Assembly (NCBI RefSeq): GCF_013744875.1
Contig: NZ_CP059399.1
Coordinates: 6,696,001 to 6,760,000 of the forward strand
From: Nocardia huaxiensis
GTDB taxonomy: Bacteria; Actinomycetota; Actinomycetes; Mycobacteriales; Mycobacteriaceae
DNA length: 64,000 nt
Direction: 5' to 3'
Each line of letters begins with the position of its first letter. Within the stretch, counting starts at the first letter, position 1. Positions 1 through 6,697 of this stretch are shown here, one piece after another. The notes under the pieces are model-generated. The model was not told the DNA's origin, ran no database searches, and saw only the letters and a list, made by a program, of their open reading frames with translations. The position numbers and the translations under genes were made by a program.

Positions 1-598
1 CGGGCAGGAGAACGCCCGGACCTCCTTCGTCATCGGCCCGTCGCACGTGTCCATCGCCGACGACAACACCCATCAGATCGAGGTGTTCGAGAACGGAAAC
101 CTGGTGCGCACCATGCCCACCTCCATGGGCATGGGCGGCAGCACCACCGTGGGCGGGCGGACCATTTCGTTCTGGACCCAGCCCGGCGTCTACACCGTGC
201 TGGGCAAGGCGAATCCGGTGATCATGGACTCCTCCACCTACGGGCTGCCGGTGAAATCCTCGCTCGGCTACAAGGAGACCATCGGCTGGGCCACCCGGAT
301 CAGCACCGACGGCATCTATCTGCACGCACTGGACTCCACGGTGTGGGCGCAGGGCTATACCGACGTGTCGCACGGCTGCCTGAATCTGAGCACCGAGAAT
401 GCCAGCTGGTTCTTCGAGTTCTCGCAGCTCGGGGATGTGGTGGAGGTGCGCAATACCGGCGGCGATCCGCTCGAGGTGTGGCAGAACGGGGACTGGGGCG
501 TGCCGTGGGAGCTGTGGCTGGCGGGCAGCGCCCTGCACGCACCGGCGCCGCCCGCGCCCGCCGCCCCGGCGCCCGTCGCGGTCGCACCCGCGCGCTGA
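1..598 (+). CDS. L,D-transpeptidase (YkuD fold), C-terminal part
   Basis: This is the 3' end of a gene that begins before the window; the frame is open from base 2. The product is a peptidoglycan L,D-transpeptidase, which forms 3-3 cross-links in the cell wall outside the membrane. The family signature is visible: a YkuD beta domain with strand IEVFENG and the catalytic segment SHGCLNLS, where the Cys codon is 377-379 and the His codon 371-373. After the catalytic domain comes the short C-terminal subdomain typical of mycobacterial Ldt enzymes (VWQNGDWGVPWELWLAG), then an Ala/Pro-rich tail. The GTG at 47 is an internal codon and not the true start. Signal peptide and N-terminal Ig-like domains, usual in the family, would lie outside the window. 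Confidence 0.9.
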   Translation, partial: GQENARTSFVIGPSHVSIADDNTHQIEVFENGNLVRTMPTSMGMGGSTTVGGRTISFWTQPGVYTVLGKANPVIMDSSTYGLPVKSSLGYKETIGWATRISTDGIYLHALDSTVWAQGYTDVSHGCLNLSTENASWFFEFSQLGDVVEVRNTGGDPLEVWQNGDWGVPWELWLAGSALHAPAPPAPAAPAPVAVAPAR

Positions 599-604
599 CC
601 CGGC

Positions 605-1588
605 TCACGCCGCCCGTGCGGCCCGCACGCGGCGGGCGTGAGCCACCAGTTCCATGGCGTCGGGGCCGGTGACACGGCGTTCGACGGCGTCGGCGAAGCG
701 GCGAATCGTGAACGCGCGCATGGCCGGTCGGGTCAACCACAGCGCCAGCGTCAGCACTGGATCGGCCACGGCCGGGATGCCGAGATTGCGGCGCGCGGGC
801 CGCGGCACCGCGGCCAGCAGCGCCGGGGCGACCAGACCGGCCAGCAGCATGGGCGCGAGTTCCGGCAGCTGCTCGGGCCGGAAGCCGCGCGCCATGGCGA
901 GGGTGGGCTTGATCGCCAGATCACGCAGGAAGTGCTCGACCAGGCCGTAGCGGTCGGCGATGGACGCGTAGTACCGCTCGACCTGACGGCAGGTGACCGG
1001 AATCTCGTCCGGCCGCGCACCCATGAGCACGCCGAATTGTTTTGCCTCCAGCCAGAATCGGTCGCGATCGTCGGGTGCGAGCCGCCGGGGGGCGCGCAGG
1101 CCGTCGTAGGCGAAGTGCTCGTAGACGAGCAGCGCCGCCTGCATGATCGTGACGTGTGCGAACAGCACCAGTTCGTCGCTCTGCGCCCCGTACGCTTCGC
1201 TCGTTCCGGGGATCGTGCCCGTCATCGGCGTGTGATAGCGGCGCAGGTGCGCGGCGATGCGATCGGCGGAGGCCCTGTCCCCCAGGATGATCGGCACCGG
1301 AACGCCGACCGTGCGCTGGGCGCGGCGCACCGCCATGATCGGGCTCATGGTGCGCCGGTTGCGCCCGGTCACCGCGAGCGGATCATGGTCGATCATCACC
1401 GCCTGCATGCCGATGTGCGTCATCTCGAGCAGCCCGGTCACCGGCGCGAGGAACGGTGTCACCACCGGATGCAGCAGCACCCGCCACACCTGGGAGTCCG
1501 GGCCGAAATAGCCGTGGTCGTGGTCCGCGCCGCCCGCGGGAGTGGGCGCGGGTCCGCGCCGCCAGATGCGCACATCCTCGGATGCCAT
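605..1588 (-). CDS. Oxygenase MpaB-like family protein (DUF2236)
   Basis: 327 aa protein of the MpaB/rubber-oxygenase-like family (DUF2236), whose characterised members bind haem b and oxidise hydrophobic substrates. The diagnostic stretch is RYHTPMTGTIPGTSEAYGA followed by ELVLFAHVTIMQA, which carries conserved histidines that can serve as haem ligand or active-site residues. The ATG start has GAGGTGAT upstream as ribosome binding site. It is divergent from a TetR regulator, and the 111-bp gap holds a large dyad, so it is probably the TetR target. The substrate cannot be told from sequence. Its 3' end lies 6 bp from that of the transpeptidase gene, convergent. Confidence 0.85.
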   Translation of the reverse strand: MASEDVRIWRRGPAPTPAGGADHDHGYFGPDSQVWRVLLHPVVTPFLAPVTGLLEMTHIGMQAVMIDHDPLAVTGRNRRTMSPIMAVRRAQRTVGVPVPIILGDRASADRIAAHLRRYHTPMTGTIPGTSEAYGAQSDELVLFAHVTIMQAALLVYEHFAYDGLRAPRRLAPDDRDRFWLEAKQFGVLMGARPDEIPVTCRQVERYYASIADRYGLVEHFLRDLAIKPTLAMARGFRPEQLPELAPMLLAGLVAPALLAAVPRPARRNLGIPAVADPVLTLALWLTRPAMRAFTIRRFADAVERRVTGPDAMELVAHARRVRAARAA

Positions 1589-1637
1589 GGCAGATCACCT
1601 CGTCGTAATCCATATCCGCTGTGCCCCAAGCGTATTG

Positions 1638-1672
1638 ACCAGTCATCCGACTTCACAAGTCGCGTGACTGGT
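1638..1672. promoter_or_regulatory. 35-bp nested dyad, likely TetR operator
   Basis: Outer arms ACCAGTCA (1638-1645) and TGACTGGT (1665-1672) and inner arms CGACTT (1648-1653) and AAGTCG (1657-1662) share the same centre at 1655. It lies between the divergent MpaB-like and TetR genes, where an autoregulated TetR operator is expected. Fourteen of sixteen arm positions outside the central CAC are paired. Confidence 0.75.
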
Positions 1673-1699
1673 TCGTTGCGGGACCGGTATCGTGGCCGT

Positions 1700-2329
1700 G
1701 TGCCGGTCACGACGGGAAAACCCAAGCGCAGCAGAGCAGTCCAGCGCGAAGACACCCGCATCGCCATCCTCGACGCCACCATCGCCAGCCTCATCGAGGA
1801 CGGCCATGCCGCGACCACCACCCGCGGCGTGGCCGAACGCGCCGGGCTGAGCCAGGGCGCGCTACAGCATCACTACCCCACCCGCGCCGGGCTCATCGAC
1901 GCGGCCATTCGCCGGCTGGCCGATCAGTCCGCCCAGGCGGTCGTCGAAAGCTATTCCGGCACAACCGGTCCCGAGCGCGAACGGGTGGCGGAGCTGGTGG
2001 ACGACTTCTGGGGGCTGGCCCAGGTGGCGCCGCTGAGCGTCGGATTCGAATTCCTCGCCGCCGCCCGCACCGACCCCGAAATGGCCGCCACCGTCGCCCA
2101 TCTCGTCGAACACATCGAGGCGACCATCTTCACCGTGGCCCGTCAGGTGCTCGGCGAGCTCGCCGACCGCCCCGGCGCGCGCGACTGGATGCGACTGACC
2201 GTCATCACCATCGCCGGGGTGCTGCTCACCGCCTCGGTCCCGGCCGCCGCCACTCTGGTCCCGGATTGGAGCACGGTCCGCCGGCACATTATGACCAGTT
2301 TCGATTCCTGGCGCGCCGGCCAGCACTGA
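1700..2329 (+). CDS. TetR family transcriptional regulator
   Basis: 209 aa regulator. The N-terminal helix-turn-helix is clear at about residues 38-62 (TTRGVAERAGLSQGALQHHY), the classical TetR DNA-binding segment, followed by a helical ligand-binding domain ending VRRHIMTSFDSWRAGQ. GTG at 1700 was chosen because the open frame upstream only reads through the antisense of the neighbouring gene, and because the dyad at 1638-1672 then sits in the promoter. It probably represses itself and the divergent MpaB-like oxygenase. The ligand is unknown; the helical domain carries no recognisable substrate signature. Confidence 0.88.
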   Translation: MPVTTGKPKRSRAVQREDTRIAILDATIASLIEDGHAATTTRGVAERAGLSQGALQHHYPTRAGLIDAAIRRLADQSAQAVVESYSGTTGPERERVAELVDDFWGLAQVAPLSVGFEFLAAARTDPEMAATVAHLVEHIEATIFTVARQVLGELADRPGARDWMRLTVITIAGVLLTASVPAAATLVPDWSTVRRHIMTSFDSWRAGQH

Positions 2330-2385
2330 CGCCGTACGCTGCGTCAAGATCAACGGGCGGCCGGCTCGCGTAGGGTCGAACCGTC

Positions 2386-3066
2386 ATGCTGAGTCTCCTA
2401 CTGGCCCTCCTGTTCTTCGCGTTCCTGGATTCCCTGGACGTGCTCCTGGTCGGAGTGACCACCGCGGTGATCTTCGACAGCAAGCTGAGCCGGCGCTCGC
2501 CGATTCCGGGCGGGCTGAGTTTCATCGCCGGGGTATTCGTGGTGACGACGACCTTCGGCATCTGCACCGTGCTCGGCCTCAGCTTCCTGACCGATCTGGT
2601 GGATTTCCGCATCACTCCGGCCATTCGGTACTGGGCCGAACTGGGCGTCGGGCTCGTCCTGATCGGCCTGGCCGCGCTGCCCACCACCGCGCGCGGCGCG
2701 GCGCCGCCCTGGGTGCTGGGGCTGCGCCGCAAGCCGTGGGCGCTCGCCTTGGCCGGAGTGGCGATCGGACTCGGGCAGGCCCCCACGGCTGTCCCGTATC
2801 TGGCGGGCCTGGCCATGCTCTCGGCCCAGCATCCGGTTCCCTCGCTCTGGCCGCTGATCGTGATCGCCTACTGCGGCATCGCCCTGATTCCGCCGCTGGC
2901 GATCCTGGGTCTGGCCTCCCGGCGCACGCCGCGCGCCCAGCGCTGCTACCGGCGGGTGGTGCGGGCACTCAATCGCTACGGGCCGCCGACGCTGCGAATC
3001 CTGTTGGTGGCCATCGGAATCGGGCTGGTGGCGACTGCGGCCGTGAACCATCAGCAGCTGTTCTGA
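2386..3066 (+). CDS. GAP/Sap family multispanning membrane protein
   Basis: 226 aa polytopic membrane protein with about six hydrophobic segments: residues 1-25, 42-66, 84-105, 122-145, 156-178 and 202-220. It matches the GPL-addressing protein family (Sap in mycobacteria), relatives of LysE-type exporters that help move surface lipids such as glycopeptidolipids or sulfolipids across the plasma membrane. Supporting sequence: the N-terminal FLDSLDVLLVGVTTAVIFDSK, and GIGLGQAPTAVPYL-like segment near residue 128. It stands alone on the + strand after the TetR gene, 56 bp apart. The transported substrate is unknown. Confidence 0.8.
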   Translation: MLSLLLALLFFAFLDSLDVLLVGVTTAVIFDSKLSRRSPIPGGLSFIAGVFVVTTTFGICTVLGLSFLTDLVDFRITPAIRYWAELGVGLVLIGLAALPTTARGAAPPWVLGLRRKPWALALAGVAIGLGQAPTAVPYLAGLAMLSAQHPVPSLWPLIVIAYCGIALIPPLAILGLASRRTPRAQRCYRRVVRALNRYGPPTLRILLVAIGIGLVATAAVNHQQLF

Positions 3067-3067
3067 G

Positions 3068-3673
3068 CTACTTCATCTCGAGGACATAGGGCCGCAGACC
3101 GAGGGTGAGGTCCACGCACGCACCGAGCAGGACCTGGCGTTCGTCGCGGTCCGGCGGACGGCGCAGCAGCAGGCGGGTGCCGAGGATCGGGACCGGCAGC
3201 GCGGGACCGGTGCGCTCCCACCACAGATGTGATTGCGCATGCGGGTCCGCGCAGTGGGTGGTGGACCAGCCGTCCGGGGTGCGCACCACGTCGAGGCGGG
3301 CGAACTCCTCGCCCATGCGATCCAGCACGCTCAGCCGGTAGCGGTGCTTGGTCACCGGATCGCGCGGGGCGGGAACGAAGTGAAAAAGCGTTCCGGCCGT
3401 GGCCCCGACGGCGGTGGACGTGTCCGCGCAGGTGATGGTCGCCAGGGCGGTGCCGTCGGCGCGCTCGAGGTCGGTGCGGGCCGGGGCGGTGGAGTCCACC
3501 CACAGCGTCGTGCCGTCGGCGAAGGTGAGGCGGTGGCGGCCGGTGCGGCCATTGGTGAAGGCGGTCGCGAAGGGGTCGCCGGGTGCGTCACGGAAGACGA
3601 CCCGGATGAGGTTGGGCGCGGAGCGCAGCACCCGGCCCTCGATCATGGTCGAGGCGCTCCGAGGGTCCGGCAT
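3068..3673 (-). CDS. Conserved hypothetical protein
   Basis: About 201 aa when started at the ATG at 3673 (MPDPRSAST); an ATG nine codons further upstream (3700) is also possible. No ribosome binding site clearly favours either. The protein is soluble, beta-rich and repetitive in feel (GRHRLTFADGTTLWVD, KHRYRLSVLDRMGEEFARLDVV), which recalls LURP-one/tubby-like scaffold proteins, but no catalytic motif supports this. It has no signal peptide or membrane segment. It is convergent with the Sap-like gene, with the stop codons almost touching. Function unknown. Confidence 0.6.
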   Translation of the reverse strand: MPDPRSASTMIEGRVLRSAPNLIRVVFRDAPGDPFATAFTNGRTGRHRLTFADGTTLWVDSTAPARTDLERADGTALATITCADTSTAVGATAGTLFHFVPAPRDPVTKHRYRLSVLDRMGEEFARLDVVRTPDGWSTTHCADPHAQSHLWWERTGPALPVPILGTRLLLRRPPDRDERQVLLGACVDLTLGLRPYVLEMK

Positions 3674-3794
3674 GCGTCGATGGTAGGCCCGAAGGCGCAC
3701 GGGCCGATCGGGTTTCGGCAGGCCGCGGCCCTGAGTCGGGAGCGCCCACGCGATTGGAACTTACCGCCCGGTCAGAAATGGCTATGCTGCTCAC

Positions 3795-4214
3795 ATGGCG
3801 GACACTCACGGGCAGACGACTACGGCCGGACCGATGATGGCGGTGCGTGCGAAGGGCCTGGGCGCGCTGCTGCTCGGCGCGGGCGTGCTGCACTTCGTGA
3901 TTCCCAAGTTCTACGACGCGCTGATCCCGCCGCAGCTGCCCGGGTCCGCGCGCGCCTACACCTACGGATCCGGGGTCGGGGAGCTCGCGGTGGGTGCGCT
4001 GCTGGTGCGCCCGAAGACGCAGCGCCTCGGCGGCCGGCTGGCGGCGCTGGTGTTCTTGGCGGTGTTCCCGGGCAATCTGTACATGGCCGCGGACTGGGTG
4101 CGCAGCGAGCGCCCGCTGCTGCTGAAAATCGGTGCGCTGCTTCGCCTTCCGATGCAGATTCCGCTGGTCACCGAGGCGTGGAGGGTCGGGCGGGCGCCCG
4201 TCACGCGAGGATGA
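3795..4214 (+). CDS. DoxX-like small membrane protein
   Basis: 139 aa protein with four hydrophobic segments (about residues 22-40, 57-77, 84-104, 112-130), the layout of the DoxX/SURF4 superfamily. The first helix carries GALLLGAGVLHFVIPKFYDALIPPQLPG, a common form in actinobacterial DoxX proteins. Mycobacterial DoxX partners superoxide dismutase and a thiosulfate transferase in redox defence, but those partners are not nearby here, so the role stays open. The last 14 bp overlap the 3' end of the convergent secreted-protein gene. Confidence 0.75.
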   Translation: MADTHGQTTTAGPMMAVRAKGLGALLLGAGVLHFVIPKFYDALIPPQLPGSARAYTYGSGVGELAVGALLVRPKTQRLGGRLAALVFLAVFPGNLYMAADWVRSERPLLLKIGALLRLPMQIPLVTEAWRVGRAPVTRG

Positions 4215-4764
4215 AGGTCAGGATCTGCGCGACGCCGCCCCCTTCCCGGGAGAACGAGTAGCCGAACCAGACGCCGGGGGTGATCTCGCGGATCTCGTCG
4301 TAGAGCCATGGGCTCGGGGACGGCCGGTAGTCCAGCGCCCAGGCCGGTCCGCCGTCGACCACCGAGGGCGCGGGGTACACATCGGCGGGCCAGCCCTCGA
4401 TGCCGGCCCCGGTGATGCGGTTGAGCAGATGGCCGCCGTCGGGTCCGGTGTAGAAGGTCTTTCCGATCCAGATCGCGGGTGCGACCGCCTGCCAGAACGG
4501 CGGCGAGGCCACCCAGCCGTCCTTCACGCCCATGGGCACATTCCCGCGCGGGGCGTCTCGGTAGATGGCTTCCTGCTGCCAGGGTGCACAGCGGAAGCGC
4601 AGCGAGTCGATGGTCGCGGCCCGATTTCCGGTGAAGAGCACGCAGCCGCCGCCGTAATCGGCGTCGGCGTGGGCGGTGGGAGCGACGAGCAGTCCCGTCG
4701 CGAGCCCGACGGGTACCAGGCACCACAGCACGAGGCGCCTGCGGAACGTATGGCGAGTGTTCAT
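4201..4764 (-). CDS. Secreted protein of unknown function
   Basis: 187 aa from the ATG at 4764. A textbook signal peptide is visible: basic MNTRHTFRRR, hydrophobic core LVLWCLVPVGLATGLLVAPT, and a likely AHA-D cleavage site near residue 31. The mature part has two cysteines (GGCVLF and RFRCAPW), probably disulfide-bonded, and is rich in Trp, Gly and Pro. No known catalytic motif was found. It overlaps the DoxX-like gene tail to tail. A small palindrome upstream (4810-4822) could be its operator. Confidence 0.7.
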   Translation of the reverse strand: MNTRHTFRRRLVLWCLVPVGLATGLLVAPTAHADADYGGGCVLFTGNRAATIDSLRFRCAPWQQEAIYRDAPRGNVPMGVKDGWVASPPFWQAVAPAIWIGKTFYTGPDGGHLLNRITGAGIEGWPADVYPAPSVVDGGPAWALDYRPSPSPWLYDEIREITPGVWFGYSFSREGGGVAQILTFILA

Positions 4765-5096
4765 CACTGCCTCCGGGGTTGGACCCCGACCCAGCACCCA
4801 TATTAGTTAGCTATCAAATAGCCGATCCTCGGCGATGTCGATCGAGATCAGATAGCAACCAACCGGTCCGTGCGCATCGCCGTGCATCCGGGATCCTCCG
4901 GGACGAGCAGATCGGCGCCCCGGGCGCATCCGGGTTCTCCCCGACCCGGCCCGGATCCGAAACTCCGGGCGTACCCTGGAATTTGGGCCCACTCAGCTGT
5001 TTCCCATGTTCGTCACACCCAGATCCCAGCAAGGCGTCCTTCCATCGAGTTCGAGCACCGCACTCGCGGCTCACCTTGTGGGAGAGAGGAAAACAC
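4765..5096. other. Intergenic region with GCTAT-CAA-ATAGC palindrome
   Basis: No convincing gene is present in these 332 bp. The 13-bp palindrome GCTATCAAATAGC lies at 4810-4822 in an AT-rich patch directly upstream of the minus-strand secreted-protein gene, with a related GATAGC about 30 bp further out. This is a plausible regulator site. The right end supplies the promoter and the GGGAGAGAGG ribosome binding site of the next gene. Confidence 0.4.
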
Positions 5097-5339
5097 ATGC
5101 CGTCGAAGCTGAAGCCGGGGGCCCGCCGCACCGCCGCCCGGATCGTTGCCATCGGAATGCTGGCCGCTCTGCCACTGGCCGCCGTCTCCGTCGCCGCGAG
5201 CGCCGACCCGATCGTCTACGAACCCCCGGCCTATGTCGCGCCGGACCCGGGCACCGATCCGGCCATCATGCTGCTGATGAACCAGATTCCGCCGGACATG
5301 GAGAAGCAGCTCAAGCACGAAGATCGTTCCTGTCCTTAG
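5097..5339 (+). CDS. Small secreted protein
   Basis: 80 aa. ATG at 5097 follows a strong purine-rich ribosome binding site (GGGAGAGAGG). The N-terminus is a signal peptide: basic MPSKLKPGARRTAAR, then hydrophobic IVAIGMLAALPLAAVSVAA with likely cleavage at ASA-D (about residue 37). Only about 43 residues remain after export: a Pro-rich part (YEPPAYVAPDPGTDP) and an acidic/basic tail with a single Cys (HEDRSCP). Such small exported proteins are common in Nocardia and mostly uncharacterised. No family was recognised. Confidence 0.6.
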   Translation: MPSKLKPGARRTAARIVAIGMLAALPLAAVSVAASADPIVYEPPAYVAPDPGTDPAIMLLMNQIPPDMEKQLKHEDRSCP

Positions 5340-5417
5340 CGTTTCGCTCCCGTCGGCCTCCTCCACGGCGCGAAATCCGGTGGTTGATCAGCCACGGCCA
5401 CCGCTACAGTGCCTGCC

Positions 5418-6149
5418 ATGACACGTTTGAATCAGATTGTCGCCGTGGAGAAAGGGATCAAGTCCCGCACTTTTTCCGACCTCACCGAGGCCCATCACAA
5501 GCTGGGCAAGAACCCGCTGCTGAGCGGTATCTCGCGCACCTACCGTCCCAAGGACGAGGAGGGTGAGCAGCTGCCGCCCGAGTCCACGCGCGTGCAGGTG
5601 AAGTCGGACGAGGTGCTCGCCACCACGGCCGAGATTCTGACCAAACTCTTCGACGTGGTGGCCACCAAGGATTGGGCCAACTGCGAGGCCAAGGCCGATG
5701 TGGTGGTGGACGGGCGCACCCTGGTCAAGGACGCGCCGGTCACCTACCTGCTGTTCCTGGAGAAGCAGCTGGTGGACCTGCACACCTTCGTGCGCAAGCT
5801 GCCGGTGCTGGACGCCTCGGAGTCCTGGGAGTACGACGCCGCCGCCGATTGCTACGCCACCGAGCCGGTACAGACGGTGCGCACCAAGAAGATTCCGCGC
5901 AACCACGTGAAAGCCGAAGCGACGGAGAAGCATCCGGCGCAGGTCGAGGTGTATCACGAGGATGTGGTGGTGGGTTACTGGCGCACCATCAAGTTCTCCG
6001 GCGCGCTGCCCGCCAAGCGGGTCAACGAGCTCACCGAACGCGTCGAAAAGCTGCAGCAGGCGGTGAAATTCGCGCGCGAGGAGGCCAACAACGCCGAGAT
6101 CACCCAGCGCAAGCCGGGCGCGGAAATCTTCGGATATTTGTTTGGCTGA
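5418..6149 (+). CDS. Conserved actinobacterial protein of unknown function
   Basis: 243 aa soluble protein starting MTRLNQIVAVEKG (ATG at 5418; a second ATG lies three codons upstream). It resembles a protein widespread in actinobacteria without an assigned function: an N-terminal part with HHKLGKNPLLSGISRTY, a central acidic region and a C-terminal predicted coiled coil at about residues 205-232 (NELTERVEKLQQAVKFAREEANN). There is no signal peptide or membrane segment. Its stop codon overlaps a promoter-like sequence that may drive the permuted tRNA-like genes just downstream. Confidence 0.65.
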   Translation: MTRLNQIVAVEKGIKSRTFSDLTEAHHKLGKNPLLSGISRTYRPKDEEGEQLPPESTRVQVKSDEVLATTAEILTKLFDVVATKDWANCEAKADVVVDGRTLVKDAPVTYLLFLEKQLVDLHTFVRKLPVLDASESWEYDAAADCYATEPVQTVRTKKIPRNHVKAEATEKHPAQVEVYHEDVVVGYWRTIKFSGALPAKRVNELTERVEKLQQAVKFAREEANNAEITQRKPGAEIFGYLFG

Positions 6150-6170
6150 ACGCATTCCGGCGGCTAATGT
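6142..6170 (+). promoter_or_regulatory. Putative promoter of the permuted tRNA-like unit
   Basis: TTGGCT (6142-6147) and TAATGT (6165-6170) are separated by 17 bp, good spacing for a housekeeping sigma promoter, and would start RNA near 6177. It lies at the end of the upstream gene and precedes the tRNA-like sequences. Inferred from consensus only. Confidence 0.45.
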
Positions 6171-6211
6171 CGTCGGTGCGCCAGGAGCGCAAGCTGAAAC
6201 CGAAGCACATA

Positions 6212-6298
6212 GCTGACGGGACCAGCGGCCCAGTGGAGGTTCGAATCCTCCCCCCGCCACCACACGGCGGGGTAGCCCAAGTCGGTAGAGGCACCGCC
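6212..6298 (+). tRNA. Circularly permuted tRNA-like gene A (3' half before 5' half)
   Basis: Reading 5' to 3': a T-arm with stem GGAGG (6235-6239), loop TTCGAAT and stem CCTCC (6247-6251); 3' acceptor strand CCCCGCC (6252-6258); A73 (6259); CCA (6260-6262). A 3-nt linker CAC follows, then 5' acceptor strand GGCGGGG (6266-6272), a perfect 7/7 partner of the 3' strand, then T8, A9 and a D-arm GCC...GGC (6275-6292) whose loop has GGTA. The order is thus that of a circularly permuted tRNA. The anticodon arm is unresolved. CCGC (6294-6297) can pair with GCGG (6225-6228), as in gene B, or GCTG/CAGC (6212-6226) can form a hairpin with a 7-nt loop. CGGGA at 6217-6221 resembles the Pro anticodon plus G37 and A38. 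Outer limits are approximate. The alternative is remnants of tandem tRNAs. Confidence 0.7.
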
Positions 6299-6357
6299 CC
6301 CATCAAACTCACGTTATCGCTCCAGCTTCAGCATTCGCCGCCGAACGCCGAATCGAG

Positions 6358-6468
6358 AGAACGGGTATGGGACGTGGAGGTTGCGGGTTCAACTCCCGCC
6401 GGCCCAGCCACCGATGGGCCGTAGCTTCAAACGTAGAGCGCCACGTAGATTCAGATTGATCCCGTTCT
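6358..6468 (+). repeat. Outer helix closing permuted tRNA-like gene B
   Basis: AGAACGGG (6358-6365) directly upstream of gene B pairs perfectly with CCCGTTCT (6461-6468) downstream of its 5' half. In the transcript this 8-bp helix would stack outside the anticodon stem with an internal loop of 7 and 15 nt, bringing the two ends of the permuted tRNA together. Known permuted tRNA precursors also hold their ends in a base-paired stem before splicing. A canonical bulge-helix-bulge motif is not evident. Confidence 0.6.
6366..6447 (+). tRNA. Circularly permuted tRNA-like gene B, probably Pro(UGG)-like
   Basis: The order is 3' half, CCA, 4-nt linker, 5' half. The 3' half has anticodon-stem strand CGTGG (6373-6377), 5-nt variable loop AGGTT, T-arm GCGGG-TTCAACT-CCCGC (6383-6399), acceptor strand CGGCCCA (6400-6406), G73 and CCA (6408-6410). 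After linker CCGA the 5' half has acceptor strand TGGGCCG (6415-6421, 7/7 pairing), T8, A9, D-arm GCTT...GAGC (6424-6439), G26 and anticodon-stem strand CCACG (6441-6445), a 5/5 partner of CGTGG. TA occurs at both outer edges (6366-6367 and 6446-6447). Joining there gives a 7-nt loop TATGGGA: anticodon UGG with G37 and A38, as in tRNA-Pro. Oddities are A33 in place of U33, U1-A72 with G73 in place of the Pro-type C1-G72 with A73, and no GG in the D-loop. Confidence 0.75.
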
Positions 6469-6503
6469 TAAACGTGTCGGCGTGCCGCAAATGGGCGGCC
6501 ACC

Positions 6504-6536
6504 GAAACCCCTGGGCAGGCTAGGCCCAGGGGTTTC
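6504..6536 (+). terminator. Rho-independent-type terminator after tRNA-like unit
   Basis: A 13-bp perfect stem GAAACCCCTGGGC (6504-6516) / GCCCAGGGGTTTC (6524-6536) with a 7-nt loop is followed by the T-rich CCTATTTCTT. Strong hairpins of this kind commonly end stable-RNA units, so it marks the end of the permuted tRNA-like transcript. Confidence 0.75.
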
Positions 6537-6697
6537 CCTATTTCTTCCGGCCGGATTCGGATGCCCGCGCACGCGTGGCCCGATATCTCGGCGGTTGCTC
6601 ACCGGCTCCGGTCGCCTGTATCGCGAAAAGCGCAGGTGGGAAACGTATTACGTTAGACTGTACGAAGCACTCCCGCCGCTCGCCGAAAGGGGTTCCG
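6537..6697. other. Leader of the phosphoribosyltransferase-like gene
   Basis: The rest of the 548-bp gene-free stretch 6150-6697. It holds the upstream region of the next gene, including an AT-richer segment (CGTATTACGTTAGACTGTAC, about 6644-6663) that may contain its -10 region, and a GAAAGGGG ribosome binding site. No other feature was recognised. Confidence 0.4.

Noticed and set aside
638..1699. Long N-terminal extension of the TetR frame
   Set aside because: The frame is antisense to the MpaB-like gene and has none of the TetR family's sequence before residue 1700; a normal-length TetR starts at GTG 1700.
6235..6440. Ordinary tandem tRNA array
   Set aside because: Read as normal tRNAs, GGCGGGG (6266) would need its partner downstream, but the next acceptor strand is CGGCCCA, which does not pair. 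Each tail pairs perfectly with the head that follows it instead.
6150..6540. Group I permuted intron-exon element or tmRNA
   Set aside because: Only tens of bases flank each unit, too short for a group I core, and there is no tag-peptide reading frame or tmRNA-like Ala acceptor end.
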